Below are positions 51,001-63,314 of a stretch of DNA of 64,000 bases, piece by piece. The DNA is from Balaenoptera acutorostrata (taxonomy: Eukaryota > Chordata > Mammalia > Artiodactyla > Balaenopteridae), in the NCBI RefSeq assembly GCF_949987535.1, contig NW_026645856.1, forward strand, positions 165,589 through 229,588. The letters are read 5' to 3'. A model generated the notes under the pieces. It was given only the letters and a program-made list of their open reading frames with translations, did not search any database and was not told the origin of the DNA. Each line of letters starts with the position of its first letter. The stretch's first letter is position 1. Both the position numbers and the translations under genes were made by a program.

Positions 51001-52759
51001 TCTAAAACGCACCTCATTTCTCATCTCCTTTGCTCGGGTTCGCCATTCCAGCCGATTTACTAGCCATCTCCCTCCTTGGAGAATCAGCACCTTTAACCTC
51101 CTGTTCCGTACAGGTTGCAATTTGTCCTGAGGATGAACGGGAAGAGGGGGAACCAATGAGAGACTAGCTCTAGGTGTTGGGACAGGCACAGGTCACTCTA
51201 TTTTCCCATCAGGAAGAAGAATTAAGCACAAGCTCAGCCTGCCCCCCAGAACCAGAAGAGGGCCTGAAGCAATCCTGCGCTTTTGCGGCCAGCTCCCAAA
51301 AAAGCGAGTTGAAAAATGGAGCTCAGGGGCACTGCAATTCACAAACCTGCAGAGTTTTAAATGATACCTCTCGTCCACAAATATATTAAGGGAAGGCAAC
51401 GAAGAGGCTTTGAAAGCAAGGCAGAATTGCAGGAAACAGATTTCAGGAGGTAGATTCGAATCGCCTTGAAAGCACATGAAAAGCGGCAAAACGTGGACAA
51501 TGATGCCCTTGGCCAAAAAGGGCGTATCCTTTTTTTCCTGAATATATTCAGGAAAAAACGCATACGCCCTTTTTGGCCAACCAAGCAACCTGGAAAGGCC
51601 AATCAGCGCTCCAAAGAAGTCTCGCTTCCCAGCGGGCAAAAGGGCCATGCGGAAAAAAGTGTCCAAACCAGAAATGCAGGACCGGCCATGGAGAAATGGG
51701 AGCCTTGCTACGCTGATGGGTGGGATGTAAATTGCCAACAGCCACTCTGGAGAAGTGTACGGTGTGTTCTGAAACATCTAAAAAACACAGCTTGGAGAGC
51801 AAAGGGCACTTCCACTCATGGGCGTATAAATTGGGAAAACTAAAAATCAGCAAGACACAGGCACCCCAAAATTTAGGGCTGCTCTGTTGACAAGAACCCC
51901 CACTTCATTACACCTTAAATATCCTAGGAAAGTGAAAAATGGATAAAGAAGTTGTGGTCCTCATGTACAATGGAATATCACTCAGCCATGAAATCCACGT
52001 CATAAGGCTAGTAGCAGCACGATGAGTGGATTTAGGTACGACGATTCTAAGTGAAATAAGTCACACAGAAAAAGACACTTATCATAAGATATCACTTCTA
52101 GAGGGAATGTAAAAACCGCTACACTTGAACTGAATTGCAAAACAGAACAGAGTCCCACGTTTAGGAAACACACTATGGCTGCTGAACGGGAAAGGTGAGG
52201 TGGGGTGATGCATAAAACAAGGGTTTCAAATTAGCTCCGATACCGTTCCATAAACCCAATATGTAAGAGACAAGACCTATTCCTTTTTCAGTGAACTGGA
52301 CTCAACACCCCCTATTCACCGCACAAGAATATATCTGACTAGTAAGAATCTTCAAACCTATGTATTGATATCTCTCTGTAAGTGAGTCAAGGGGGTGTAA
52401 AGCGGCATAAACACAGCCGTGAAAAGCAGCTAAACCCCATTATAAAAATAAATTACTTTTCAAAACCCGTGAAACAAAGGCAGTGAAAGAGAGAGAAATT
52501 CTTACAAAATTCGTTCAGGGGCTGTGATGCAACCTGGATTGACCATATCTAGACCCACAGCTGATTGAGACATAAGGGTGGACACTCTTGGGGCTGAGAG
52601 GTTCGGTGAGGTTGGGTGAGCCAACGCAGACCCTTTCAAGTAATACTGCATGGTACCCATCCCATGGGTCCCAAATCTCCAGGTTCAAGGGCATCTTCCT
52701 ACGTCGAAAACAGGCATGAGAAACCCAGAAGATGGTACACCGTGTGATCGGGAAAGGTT
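51001..52759 (+). repeat. Satellite monomer 30 (1759 bp), duplicate of 29
   Basis: No base difference from copy 29 found by eye. Palindrome 51509-51580 with the same two mismatches. Confidence 0.92.
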
Positions 52760-54518
52760 TCTAAAACGCACCTCATTTCTCATCTCCTTTGCTCGGGTTC
52801 GCCATTCCAGCCGATTTACTAGCCATCTCCCTCCTTGGAGAATCAGCACCTTTAACCTCCTGTTCCGTACAGGTTGCAATTTGTCCTGAGGATGAACGGG
52901 AAGAGGGGGAACCAATGAGAGACTAGCTCTAGGTGTTGGGACAGGCACAGGTCACTCTATTTTCCCATCAGGAAGAAGAATTAAGCACAAGCTCAGCCTG
53001 CCCCCCAGAACCAGAAGAGGGCCTGAAGCAATCCTGCGCTTTTGCGGCCAGCTCCCAAAAAAGCGAGTTGAAAAATGGAGCTCAGGGGCACTGCAATTCA
53101 CAAACCTGCAGAGTTTTAAATGATACCTCTCGTCCACAAATATATTAAGGGAAGGCAACGAAGAGGCTTTGAAAGCAAGGCAGAATTGCAGGAAACAGAT
53201 TTCAGGAGGTAGATTCGAATCGCCTTGAAAGCACATGAAAAGCGGCAAAACGTGGACAATGATGCCCTTGGCCAAAAAGGGCGTATGCGTTTTTTCCTGA
53301 ATATATTCAGGAAAAAACGCATACGCCCTTTTTGGCCAACCAAGCAACCTGGAAAGGCCAATCAGCGCTCCAAAGAAGTCTCGCTTCCCAGCGGGCAAAA
53401 GGGCCATGCGGAAAAAAGTGTCCAAACCAGAAATGCAGGACCGGCCATGGAGAAATGGGAGCCTTGCTACGCTGATGGGTGGGATGTAAATTGCCAACAG
53501 CCACTCTGGAGAAGTGTACGGTGTGTTCTGAAACATCTAAAAAACACAGCTTGGAGAGCATAGGGCACTTCCACTCATGGCCGTATAAATTGGGAAAACT
53601 AAAAATCAGCAAGACACAGGCACCCCAAAGTTTAGGGCTGCTCTGTGGACAAGAACCCCCACTTCATTACACCTTAAATATCCTAGGAAAGAGAAAAATG
53701 GATAAAGAAGTGGTGGTCCTCATGTACAATGGAATATCACTCAGCCATGAAATCCACGTCATAAGGCTAGTAGCAGCACGATGAGTGGATTTAGGTACGA
53801 CGATTCTAAGTGAAATAAGTCACACAGAAAAAGACACTTATCATAAGATATCACTTAGAGAGGGAATGTAAAAACCGCTACACTTGAACTGAATTACAAA
53901 ACAGAACAGAGTCACACGTTCAGAAAACACACTATGGCTGCTGAACGGGAAAGGTGAGGTGGGGTGATGCATAAAACATGGGTTTCAAATTAGCTCAGAT
54001 ACCGTTCCACAAACCCAATATGTAAGAGACAAGACCTATTCCTTTTTCAGTGAACTGGACTCAACACCCCCTATTCACCGCACAAGAATATATCTGACTA
54101 GTAAGAATCTTCAAACCTATGTATTGATATCTCTCTGTAAGTGAGTCAAGGGGGTGTAAAGCGGCATAAACACAGCCGTGAAAAGCAGCTAAACCCCATT
54201 ATAAAAATAAATTACTTTTCAAAACCCGTGAAACAAAGGCAGTGAAAGAGAGAGAAATTCTTACAAAATTCGTTCAGGGTCTGTGATGCAACCTGGATTG
54301 ACCATATCTAGACCCACAGCTGATTGAGACATAAGGGTGGACACTCTTGGGGCTGAGAGGTTCGGTGAGGTTGGGTGAGCCAACGCAGACCCTTTCAAGT
54401 AATACTGCATGGTACCCATCCCATGGGTCCCAAATCTCCAGGTTCAAGGGCATCTTCCTACGTCGAAAACAGGCATGAGAAACCCAGAAGATGGTACACC
54501 GTGTGATCGGGAAAGGTT
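52760..54518 (+). repeat. Satellite monomer 31 (1759 bp)
   Basis: Palindrome 53268-53339 is perfect. Private AAAACATGGGTTTC near 53974 (also seen in copy 34) and TTCCACAAACCC near 54005. Confidence 0.92.
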
Positions 54519-56277
54519 TCTAAAACGCACCTCATTTCTCATCTCCTTTGCTCGGGTTCGCCATTCCAGCCGATTTACTAGCCATCTCCCTCCTTGGAGA
54601 ATCAGCACCTTTAACCTCCTGTTCCGTACAGGTTGCAATTTGTCCTGAGGATGAACGGGAAGAGGGGGAACCAATGAGAGACTAGCTCTAGGTGTTGGGA
54701 CAGGCACAGGTCACTCTATTTTCCCATCAGGAAGAAGAATTAAGCACAAGCTCAGCCTGCCCCCCAGAACCAGAAGAGGGCCTGAAGCAATCCTGCGCTT
54801 TTGCGGCCAGCTCCCAAAAAAGCGAGTTGAAAAATGGAGCTCAGGGGCACTGCAATTCACAAACCTGCACAGTTTTAAATGATACCTCTCGTCCACAAAT
54901 ATACTAAGGGAAGGCAACGAAGAGGCTTTGAAAGCAAGGCAGAATTGCAGGAAACAGATTTCAGGAGGTAGATTCGAATCGCCTTGAAAGCACATGAAAA
55001 GCGGCAAAACGTGGACAATGATGTCCTTGGCCAAAAAGGGCGTATGCGTTTTTTCCTGAATATATTCAGGAAAAAACGCATACGCCCTTTTTGGCAAACC
55101 AAGCAACCTGGAAAGGCCAATCAGCGCTCCAAAGAAGTCTCGCTTCCCAGCGGGCAAAAGGGCCATGCGGAAAAAAGTGTCCAAACCAGAAATGCAGGAC
55201 CGGCCATGGAGAAATGGGAGCCTTGCTACGCTGATGGGTGGGATGTAAATTGCCAACAGCCACTCTGGAGAAGTGTACGGTGTGTTCTGAAACATCTAAA
55301 AAACACAGCTTGGAGAGCATAGGGCACTTCCACTCATGGGCGTATAAATTGGGAAAACTAAAAATCAGCAAGACACAGGCACCCCAAAGTTTAGGGCTGC
55401 TCTGTTGACAAGAACCACCACTTCATTACACCTTCAATATCCTAGGAGAGAGAAAAATGGATAAAGAAGTTGTGGTCCTCATGTACAATGGAATATCACT
55501 CAGCCATGAAATCAACTTCATAAGGCTAGAACCAGCACGATGAGAGGATTTAGGTACGACGATTCTAAGTGAAATAAGTCACACAGAAAAAGACACTTAT
55601 CATAAGATATCACTTAGAGAGGGAATGTAAAAACCGCTACACTTGAACTGAATTACAAAACAGAACAGAGTCACACGTTCAGAAAACACACTATGGCTGC
55701 TGAACGGGAAAGGTGAGGTGGGGTGATGCATAAAACAAGGGTTTCAAATTAGCTCCGATACCGTTCCATAAACCCAATATGTAAGAGACAAGACCTATTC
55801 CTTTTTCAGTGAACTGGACTCAACACCCCCTATTCACCGCACAAGAATATATCTGACTAGTAAGAATCTTCAAACCTATGTATTGATATCTCTCTGTAAG
55901 TGAGTCAAGGGGGTGTAAAGCGGCATAAACACAGCCGTGAAAAGCAGCTAAACCCCATTATAAAAATAAATTACTTTTCAAAACCCGTGAAACAAAGGCA
56001 GTGAAAGAGAGAGAAATTCTTACAAAATTCGTTCAGGGGCTGTGATGCAACCTGGATTGACCATATCTAGACCCACAGCTGATTGAGACATAAGGGTGGA
56101 CACTCTTGGGGCTGAGAGGTTCGGTGAGGTTGGGTGAGCCAACGCAGACCCTTTCAAGTAATACTGCATGGTACCCATCCCATGGGTCCCAAATCTCCAG
56201 GTTCAAGGGCATCTTCCTACGTCGAAAACAGGCATGAGAAACCCAGAAGATGGTACACCGTGTGATCGGGAAAGGTT
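54519..56277 (+). repeat. Satellite monomer 32 (1759 bp)
   Basis: Palindrome 55027-55098 with one mismatch (TTGGCAAACC). Four substitutions within 29 bases at 55517-55545. ATACTAAGGG as in copy 7. GTCCTTGG just before the palindrome is private. Confidence 0.92.
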
Positions 56278-58036
56278 TCTAAAACGCACCTCATTTCTCA
56301 TCTCCTTTGCTCGGGTTCGCCATTCCAGCCGATTTACTAGCCATCTCCCTCCTTGGAGAATCAGCACCTTTAACCTCCTGTTCCGTACAGGTTGCAATTT
56401 GTCCTGAGGATGAAGGGGAAGAGGGGGAACCAATGAGAGACTAGCTCTAGGTGTTGGGACAGGCACAGGTCACTCTATTTTCCCATCAGGAAGAAGAATT
56501 AAGCACAAGCTCAGCCTGCCCCCCAGAACCAGAAGAGGGCCTGAAGCAATCCTGCGCTTTTGCGGCCAGCTCCCAAAAAAGCGAGTTGAAAAATGGAGCT
56601 CAGGGGCACTGCAATTCACAAACCTGCAGAGTTTTAAATGATACCTCTCGTCCACAAATATATTAAGGGAAGGCAACGAAGAGGCTTTGAAAGCAAGGCA
56701 GAATTGCAGGAAACAGATTTCAGGAGGTAGATTCGAATCGCCTTGAAAGCACATGAAAAGCGGCAAAACGTGGACAATGATGCCCTTGGCCAAAAAGGGC
56801 GTATGCGTTTTTTCCTGAATATATTCAGGAAAAAACGCATACGCCCTTTTTGGCCAACCAAGCAACCTGGAAAGGCCAATCAGCGCTCCAAAGAAGTCTC
56901 GCTTCCCAGCGGGCAAAAGGGCCATGCGGAAAAAAGTGTCCAAACCAGAAATGCAGGACCGGCCATGGAGAAATGGGAGCCTTGCTACGCTGATGGGTGG
57001 GATGTAAATTGCCAACAGCCACTCTGGAGAAGTGTACGGTGTGTTCTGAAACATCTAAAAAACACAGCTTGGAGAGCATAGGGCACTTCCACTCATGGCC
57101 GTATAAATTGGGAAAACTAAAAATCAGCAAGACACAGGCACCCCAAAGTTTAGGGCTGCTCTGTTGACAATAACCCCCACTTCATTACACCTTAAATATC
57201 CTAGGAAAGAGAAAAATGGATAAAGAAGTTGGGGTCCTCATGTACAATGGAATATCACTCAGCCATGAAATCAACGTCATAAGGCTAGTAGCAGCACGAT
57301 GAGTGGATTTAGGTATGACGATTCTAAGTGAAATAAGTCACACAGAAAAAGACACTTATCATAAGATATCACTTAGAGAGGGAATGTAAAAACCGCTACA
57401 CTTGAACTGAATTACAAAACAGAACAGAGTCACACGTTTAGGAAACACACTACGGCTGCTGAACGGGAAAGGTGAGGTGGGGTGATGCATAAAACAAGGG
57501 TTTCAAATTAGCTCAGATACCGTTCCATAAACCCAATATGTAAGAGACAAGACCTATTCCTTTTTCAGTGAACTGGACTCAACACCCCCTATTCACCGCA
57601 CAAGAATATATCTGACTAGTAAGAATCTTCAAACCTATGTATTGATATCTCTCTGTAAGTGAGTCAAGGGGGTGTAAAGTGGCATAAACACAGCCGTGAA
57701 AAGCAGCTAAACCCCATTATAAAAATAAATTACTTTTCAAAACCCGTGAAACAAAGACAGTGAAAGAGAGAGAAATTCTTCCAAAATTCGGTCAGGGGCT
57801 GTGATGCAACCTGGATTGACCATATCTAGACCCACAGCTGATTGAGACATAAGGGTGGACACTCTTGGGGCTGAGAGGTTCGGTGAGGTTGGGTGAGCCA
57901 ACGCAGACCCTTTCAAATAATACTGCATGGTACCCATCCCATGGGTCCCAAATCTCCAGGTTCAAGGGCATCTTCCTACGTCGAAAACAGGCATGAGAAA
58001 CCCAGAAGATGGTACACCGTGTGATCAGGAAAGGTT
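56278..58036 (+). repeat. Satellite monomer 33 (1759 bp)
   Basis: Palindrome 56786-56857 is perfect. Carries GACAATAACCCC, GGTATGACG and AAATTCGGTCAGG, all repeated in copy 36. Confidence 0.92.
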
Positions 58037-59795
58037 TCTAAAACGCACCTCATTTCTCATCTCCTTTGCTTGGGTTCGCCATTCCAGCCGATTTACTAGC
58101 CATCTCCCTCCTTGGAGAATCAGCACCTTTAACCTCCTGTTCCGTACAGGTTGCAATTTGTCCTGAGGATGAACGGGAAGAGGGGGAACCAATGAGAGAC
58201 TAGCTCTAGGTGTTGGGACAGGCACAGGTCACTCTATTTTCCCATCAGGAAGAAGAATTAAGCACAAGCTCAGCCTGCCCCCCAGAACCAGAAGAGGGCC
58301 TGAAGCAATCCTGCGCTTTTGCGGCCAGCTCCCAAAAAAGCGAGTTGAAAAATGGAGCTCAGGGGCACTGCAATTCACAAACCTGCAGAGTTTTAAATGA
58401 TACCTCTCGTCCACAAATATATTAAGGGAAGGCAACGAAGAGGCTTTGAAAGCAAGGCAGAATTGCAGGAAACAGATTTCAGGAGGTAGATTCGAATCGC
58501 CTTGAAAGCACATGAAAAGCGGCAAAACGTGGACAATGATGCCCTTGGCCAAAAAGGGCGTATGCGTTTTTTCCTGAATATATTCAGGAAAAAAGGCATA
58601 CGCCCTTTTTGGCCAACCAAGCAACCTGGAAAGGCCAATCAGCGCTCCAAAGAAGTCTCGCTTCCCAGCGGGCAAAAGGGCCATGGGGAAAAAAGTGTCC
58701 AAACCAGAAATGCAGGACCGGCCATGGAGAAATGGGAGCCTTGCTACGCTGATGGGTGGGATGTAAATTGCCAACAGCCACTCTGGAAAAGTGTACGGTG
58801 TGTTCTGAAACATCTAAAAAACACAGCTTGGAGAGCATAGGGCACTTCCACTCATGGGCGTATAAATTGGGAAAACTAAAAATCAGCAAGACACAGGCAC
58901 CCCAAAGTTTAGGGCTGCTCTGTTGACAAGAACCCCCACTTCATTACACCTTAAATATCCTAGGAAAGAGAAAAATGGATAAAGAAGTTGGGGTCCTCAT
59001 GTACAATGGAATATCACTCAGCCATGAAATCAACGTCATAAGGCTAGTAGCAGCACGATGAGTGGATTTAGGTATGACGATTCTAAGTGAAATAAGTCAC
59101 ACAGAAAAAGACACTTATCATAAGATATCACTTAGAGAGGGAATGTAAAAACCGCTACACTTGAACTGAATTACAAAACAGAACAGAGTCACACGTTTAG
59201 GAAACACACTACGGCTGCTGAACGGGAAAGGTGAGGTGGGGTGATGCATAAAACATGGGTTTCAAATTAGCTCAGATACCGTTCCATAAACCCAATATGT
59301 AAGAGACAAGACCTATTCCTTTTTCAGTGAACTGGACTCAACACCCCCTATTCACCGCACAAGCATATATCTGACTAGTAAGAATCTTCAAACCTATGTA
59401 TTGATATCTTACTGTAAGTGAGTCAAGGGGGTGTAAAGTGGCATAAACACAGCCGTGAAGAAGCAGCTAAACCCATTATAAAAATAAATTACTTTTCAAA
59501 ACCCGTGAAACAAAGACAGTGAAAGAGAGAGAAATTCTTCCAAAATTCGTTCAGGGGCTGTGATGCAACCAGAATTGACCATATCTAGACCCACAGCTGA
59601 TTGAGACATAAGGGTGGACACTCTTGGGGCTGAGAGGTTCGGTGAGGTTGGGTGAGCCAACGCTGACCCTTTCAAATAATACTGCATGGTACCCATCCCA
59701 TGGGTCCCAATCTCCAGGTTCAAGGGCATCTTCCTACGTCGAAAAACAGGCATGAGAAACCCAGAAGATGGTACACCGTGTGATCAGGAAAGGTT
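58037..59795 (+). repeat. Satellite monomer 34 (1759 bp)
   Basis: Palindrome 58545-58616 with one mismatch (AAAAAAGGCATACG). Clean until about 59360, then AAGCATATATC, GATATCTTACTG and GTGAAGAAGCAG begin the error-like stretch. Copy 37 repeats its left part. Confidence 0.9.
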
Positions 59796-61551
59796 TCTAA
59801 AACGCACCTCATTTCTCATCTCCTTTGCTTGGGTTCGCCATTCCAGCCGATTTACTAGCCATCTCCTCCTTGGAGAATCAGCACCTTTAACCTCCTGTTC
59901 CGTACAGGTTGCAATTTGTCCTGAGGATGAACGGGAAGAGGGGGAACCAATGAGAGACTAGCTCTAGGTGTTGGGACAGGCACAGGTCACTCTATTTTCC
60001 CATCAGGAAGAAGAATTTAGCACAAGCTCAGCCTGCCCCCCAGAACCAGAAGAGGGCCTGAAGCAATCCTGCGCTTTTTGCGGTCAGCTCCCAAAAAAGC
60101 GAGTTGAAAAATGGAGCTCAGGGGCACTGCAATTCACAAACCTGCAGAGTTTTAAATGATACCTCTCGTCCACAAATATATTAAGGGAAGGCAACGAAGA
60201 GGCTCTGAAAGCAAGGCAGAATTGCAGGAAACAGATTTCATGAGGTAGATTCGAATCGCCTTGAAAGCACATGAAAAGCGGCAAAACGTGGACAATGATG
60301 CCCTTGGCCAAAAAGGGCGTATGCGTTTTTTCCTGAATATATTCAGGAAAAAACGCATACGCCCTTTTTGGCCAACCAAGCAACCTGGAAAGGCCAATCA
60401 GCGCTCCAAAGAAGTCTAGCTTCCCAGCGGGCAAAAGGGCCATGCGGAAAAAAGTGTCCAAACCAGAAATGCAGGACCGGCCATGGAGAAATGGGAGCCT
60501 TGCTACGCTGATGGGTGGGATGTAAATTGCCAACAGCCACTCTGGAGAAGTGTACGGTGTGTTCTGAAACATCTAAAAAACACAGCTTGGAGAGCATAGG
60601 GCACTTCCACTCATGGGCGTATAAATTGGGAAAACTAAAATCAGCAAGACACAGGCACCCCAAAGTTTAGGGCTGCTCTGTTGACAAGAACCCCCACTTC
60701 ATTACACCTTAAATATCCTAGAAAGAGAAAAATGGATAAAGAAGTTGGGGTCCTCATGTACAATGGAATATCACTCAGCCATGAAATCAACGTCATAAGG
60801 CTAGTAGCAGCACGATGAGTGGATTTAGGTACGACGATTCTAAGTGAAATAAGTCACACAGAAAAAGACACTTATCATAAGATATCACTTCTAGAGGGAA
60901 TGTAAAAACCGCTACACTTGAACTGAATTACAAAACAGAACAGAGTCACACGTTTAGGAAACACACTACGGCTGCTGAACGGGAAGAGTGAGGTGGGTGA
61001 TGCATAAAACAAGGGTTTCAAATTAGCTCAGATACCGTTCCATAAACCCAATATGTAAGAGACAAGACCTATTCCTTTTTCAGTGAACTGGACAGAACAC
61101 CCCTATTCACCGCACAAGAATATATCTGACTAGTAGGAATCTTCAAACCTATGTATTGATATCTCTCTGTAAGTGAGTCAAGGGGGTGTAAAGCAGGCAT
61201 AAACACAGCCGTGAAAAGCAGCTAAACCCCATTATAAAAATAAATTACTTTTCAAAACCCGTGAAACAAAGACAGTGAAAGAGACGAGAAATTCTTACAA
61301 AATTCGTTCAGGGGCTGTGATGCAACCTGGATTGACCATATCTAGACCCACAGCTGATTGAGACATAAGGGTGGACATTCTTGGGGCTGAGAGGTTCGGT
61401 GAGGTTGGGTGACCAACGCAGACCCTTTCAAGTAATACTGCATGGTACCCATCCCATGGGTCCCAAATCTCAGGTTCAAGGGCATCTTCCTACGTCGAAA
61501 ACAGGCATGAGAAACCCCAGAAGATGGTACACCATGTGATCGGGAAAGGTT
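59796..61551 (+). repeat. Satellite monomer 35 (1756 bp), with many single-base indels
   Basis: Palindrome 60304-60375 is perfect. Indels include CCATCTCCTCC (lost C), GCTTTTTGCGG (extra T), CTAAAATCAGC (lost AA), CCTAGAAAG (lost G) and GGTGGGTGATG (lost G). Such losses and gains in short homopolymers are rare in copies 1-33. Confidence 0.88.
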
Positions 61552-63314
61552 TCTAAAACGCACCTCATTCTCATCTCCTTTGCTCGGGTTCGCCATTCCA
61601 GCCGATTTACTAGCCATCTCCCTCCTTGGAGAATCAGCACCTTTAACCTCCTGTTCCGTACAGGTTGCAATTTGTCCTGAGGATGAACGGGGAAGAGGGG
61701 AACCAATGAGAGACTAGCTCTAGGTGTTGGGACAGGCACAGGTCACTCTATTTTCCCATCAGGAAGAAGAATTAAGCACAAGCTCAGCCTGACCCCCAGA
61801 ACCAGAAGAGGGCCTGAAGAAATCCTGCGCTTTTGCGGCCAGCTCCCAAAAAAAGCGAGTTGAAAAATGGAGCTCAGGGCACTGCAATTCACAAACCTGC
61901 AGAGTTTTAAATGATACCTCTCGTCCACAAATATATTAAGGGAAGGCAACGAAGAGGCTTGAAAGCAAGGCAGAATTGCAGGAAACAGATTTCAGGAGGT
62001 AGATTCGAATCGCCTTGAAAGCACATGAAAAGCGGCAAAACCGTGGACAATGATGCCCTTGGCCAAAAAGGGCGTATGCGTTTTTTTCCTGAATATATTC
62101 AGGAAAAAACGCATACGCCCTTTTTGGCCAACCAAGCAACCTGGAAAGGCCAATCAGCGCTCCAAAGAAGTCTCGCTTCCAGCGGGCAAAAGGGCCATGC
62201 GGAAAAAAGTGTCCAAACCAGAAATGCAGGACCGGCCATGGAGAAATGGGAGCCTTGCTACGCTGATGGGTGGGATGTAAATTGCCAACAGCCACTCTGG
62301 AGAAGTGTACGGTGTGTTCTGAAACATCTAAAAAACACAGCTTGGAGAGCATAGGGCACTTCCACTCATGGCCGTATAAATTGGGGAAAACTAAAAATCA
62401 GCAAGACACATGGCACCCCAAAGTTTAGGGCTGCTCTGTTGACAATAACCCCCACTTCATTACACCTTAAATATCCTAGGAAAGAGAAAAATGGATAAAG
62501 AAGTTGGGGTCCTCACTGTACAATGGAATATCACTCAGCCATGAAATCAACGTCATAAGGCTCAGTAGCAGCACGATGAGTGGATTTAGGTATGACGATT
62601 CTAAGTGAAATAAGTCACACAGAAAAAGACACTTATCATAAGATATCACTTAGAGAGGGAATGTAAAAACCGCTACACTTGACTGAATTACAAAACAGAA
62701 CAGAGTCACACGTTTAGGAAACACCACTACGGCTGCTGAACGGGAAAGAGTGAGGTGGGGTGATGCATCAAACAAGGGTTTCAAATTAGCTCAGATACCG
62801 TTCCATAAACCCAATATGTAAGAGACAAGACCTATTCCTTTTTCAGTGACTGGACTCAACACCCCCTATTCACCGCACAAGAATATATCTGACTAGTAAG
62901 AATCTTCAAACCTATGTATTGATATCTCTCTGTAAGTGAGTCAAGGGGGTGTAAAGTGGCATAAACACAGCCGTGAAAAGCAGCTAAACCCCATTATAAA
63001 AATAAATTACTTTTCAAAACCCGTGAAACAAAGACAGTGAAAGAGAGAGAAATTCTTCCAAAATTCGGTCAGGGGCTGTGATGCAACCTGGATTGACCAT
63101 ATCTAGACCCACAGCTGATTGAGACATAAGGGTGGACACTCTTGGGGCTGAGAGGTTCGGTGAGGTTGGGTGAGCCAACGCAGACCCTTTCAAATAATAC
63201 TGCATGGTACCCATCCCATGGGTCCCAAATCTCCAGGTTCAAGGGCATCTTCCTACGTCGAAAACAGGCATGAGAAACCCAGAAGATGGTACAACCGTGT
63301 GATCAGGAAAGGTT
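61552..63314 (+). repeat. Satellite monomer 36 (1763 bp), with many single-base indels
   Basis: Imperfect palindrome 62059-62131 (73 bp, seven T where six are usual). Other indels: CCTCATTCTC, GCTTGAAAG, CACATGGCACC, CTCACTGTAC and CACCACTACGG. Substitution markers match copy 33. Confidence 0.88.

Larger units (their letters stand above)
49176..53286 (+). repeat. Duplicated monomer tract (copies 29 and 30), offset 1759 bp
   Basis: About 49176-51527 and 50935-53286 agree without a visible difference over about 2.35 kb. The left limit is 49175 T against 50934 A. The right limit is the palindrome variant at 51528. Confidence 0.78.
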
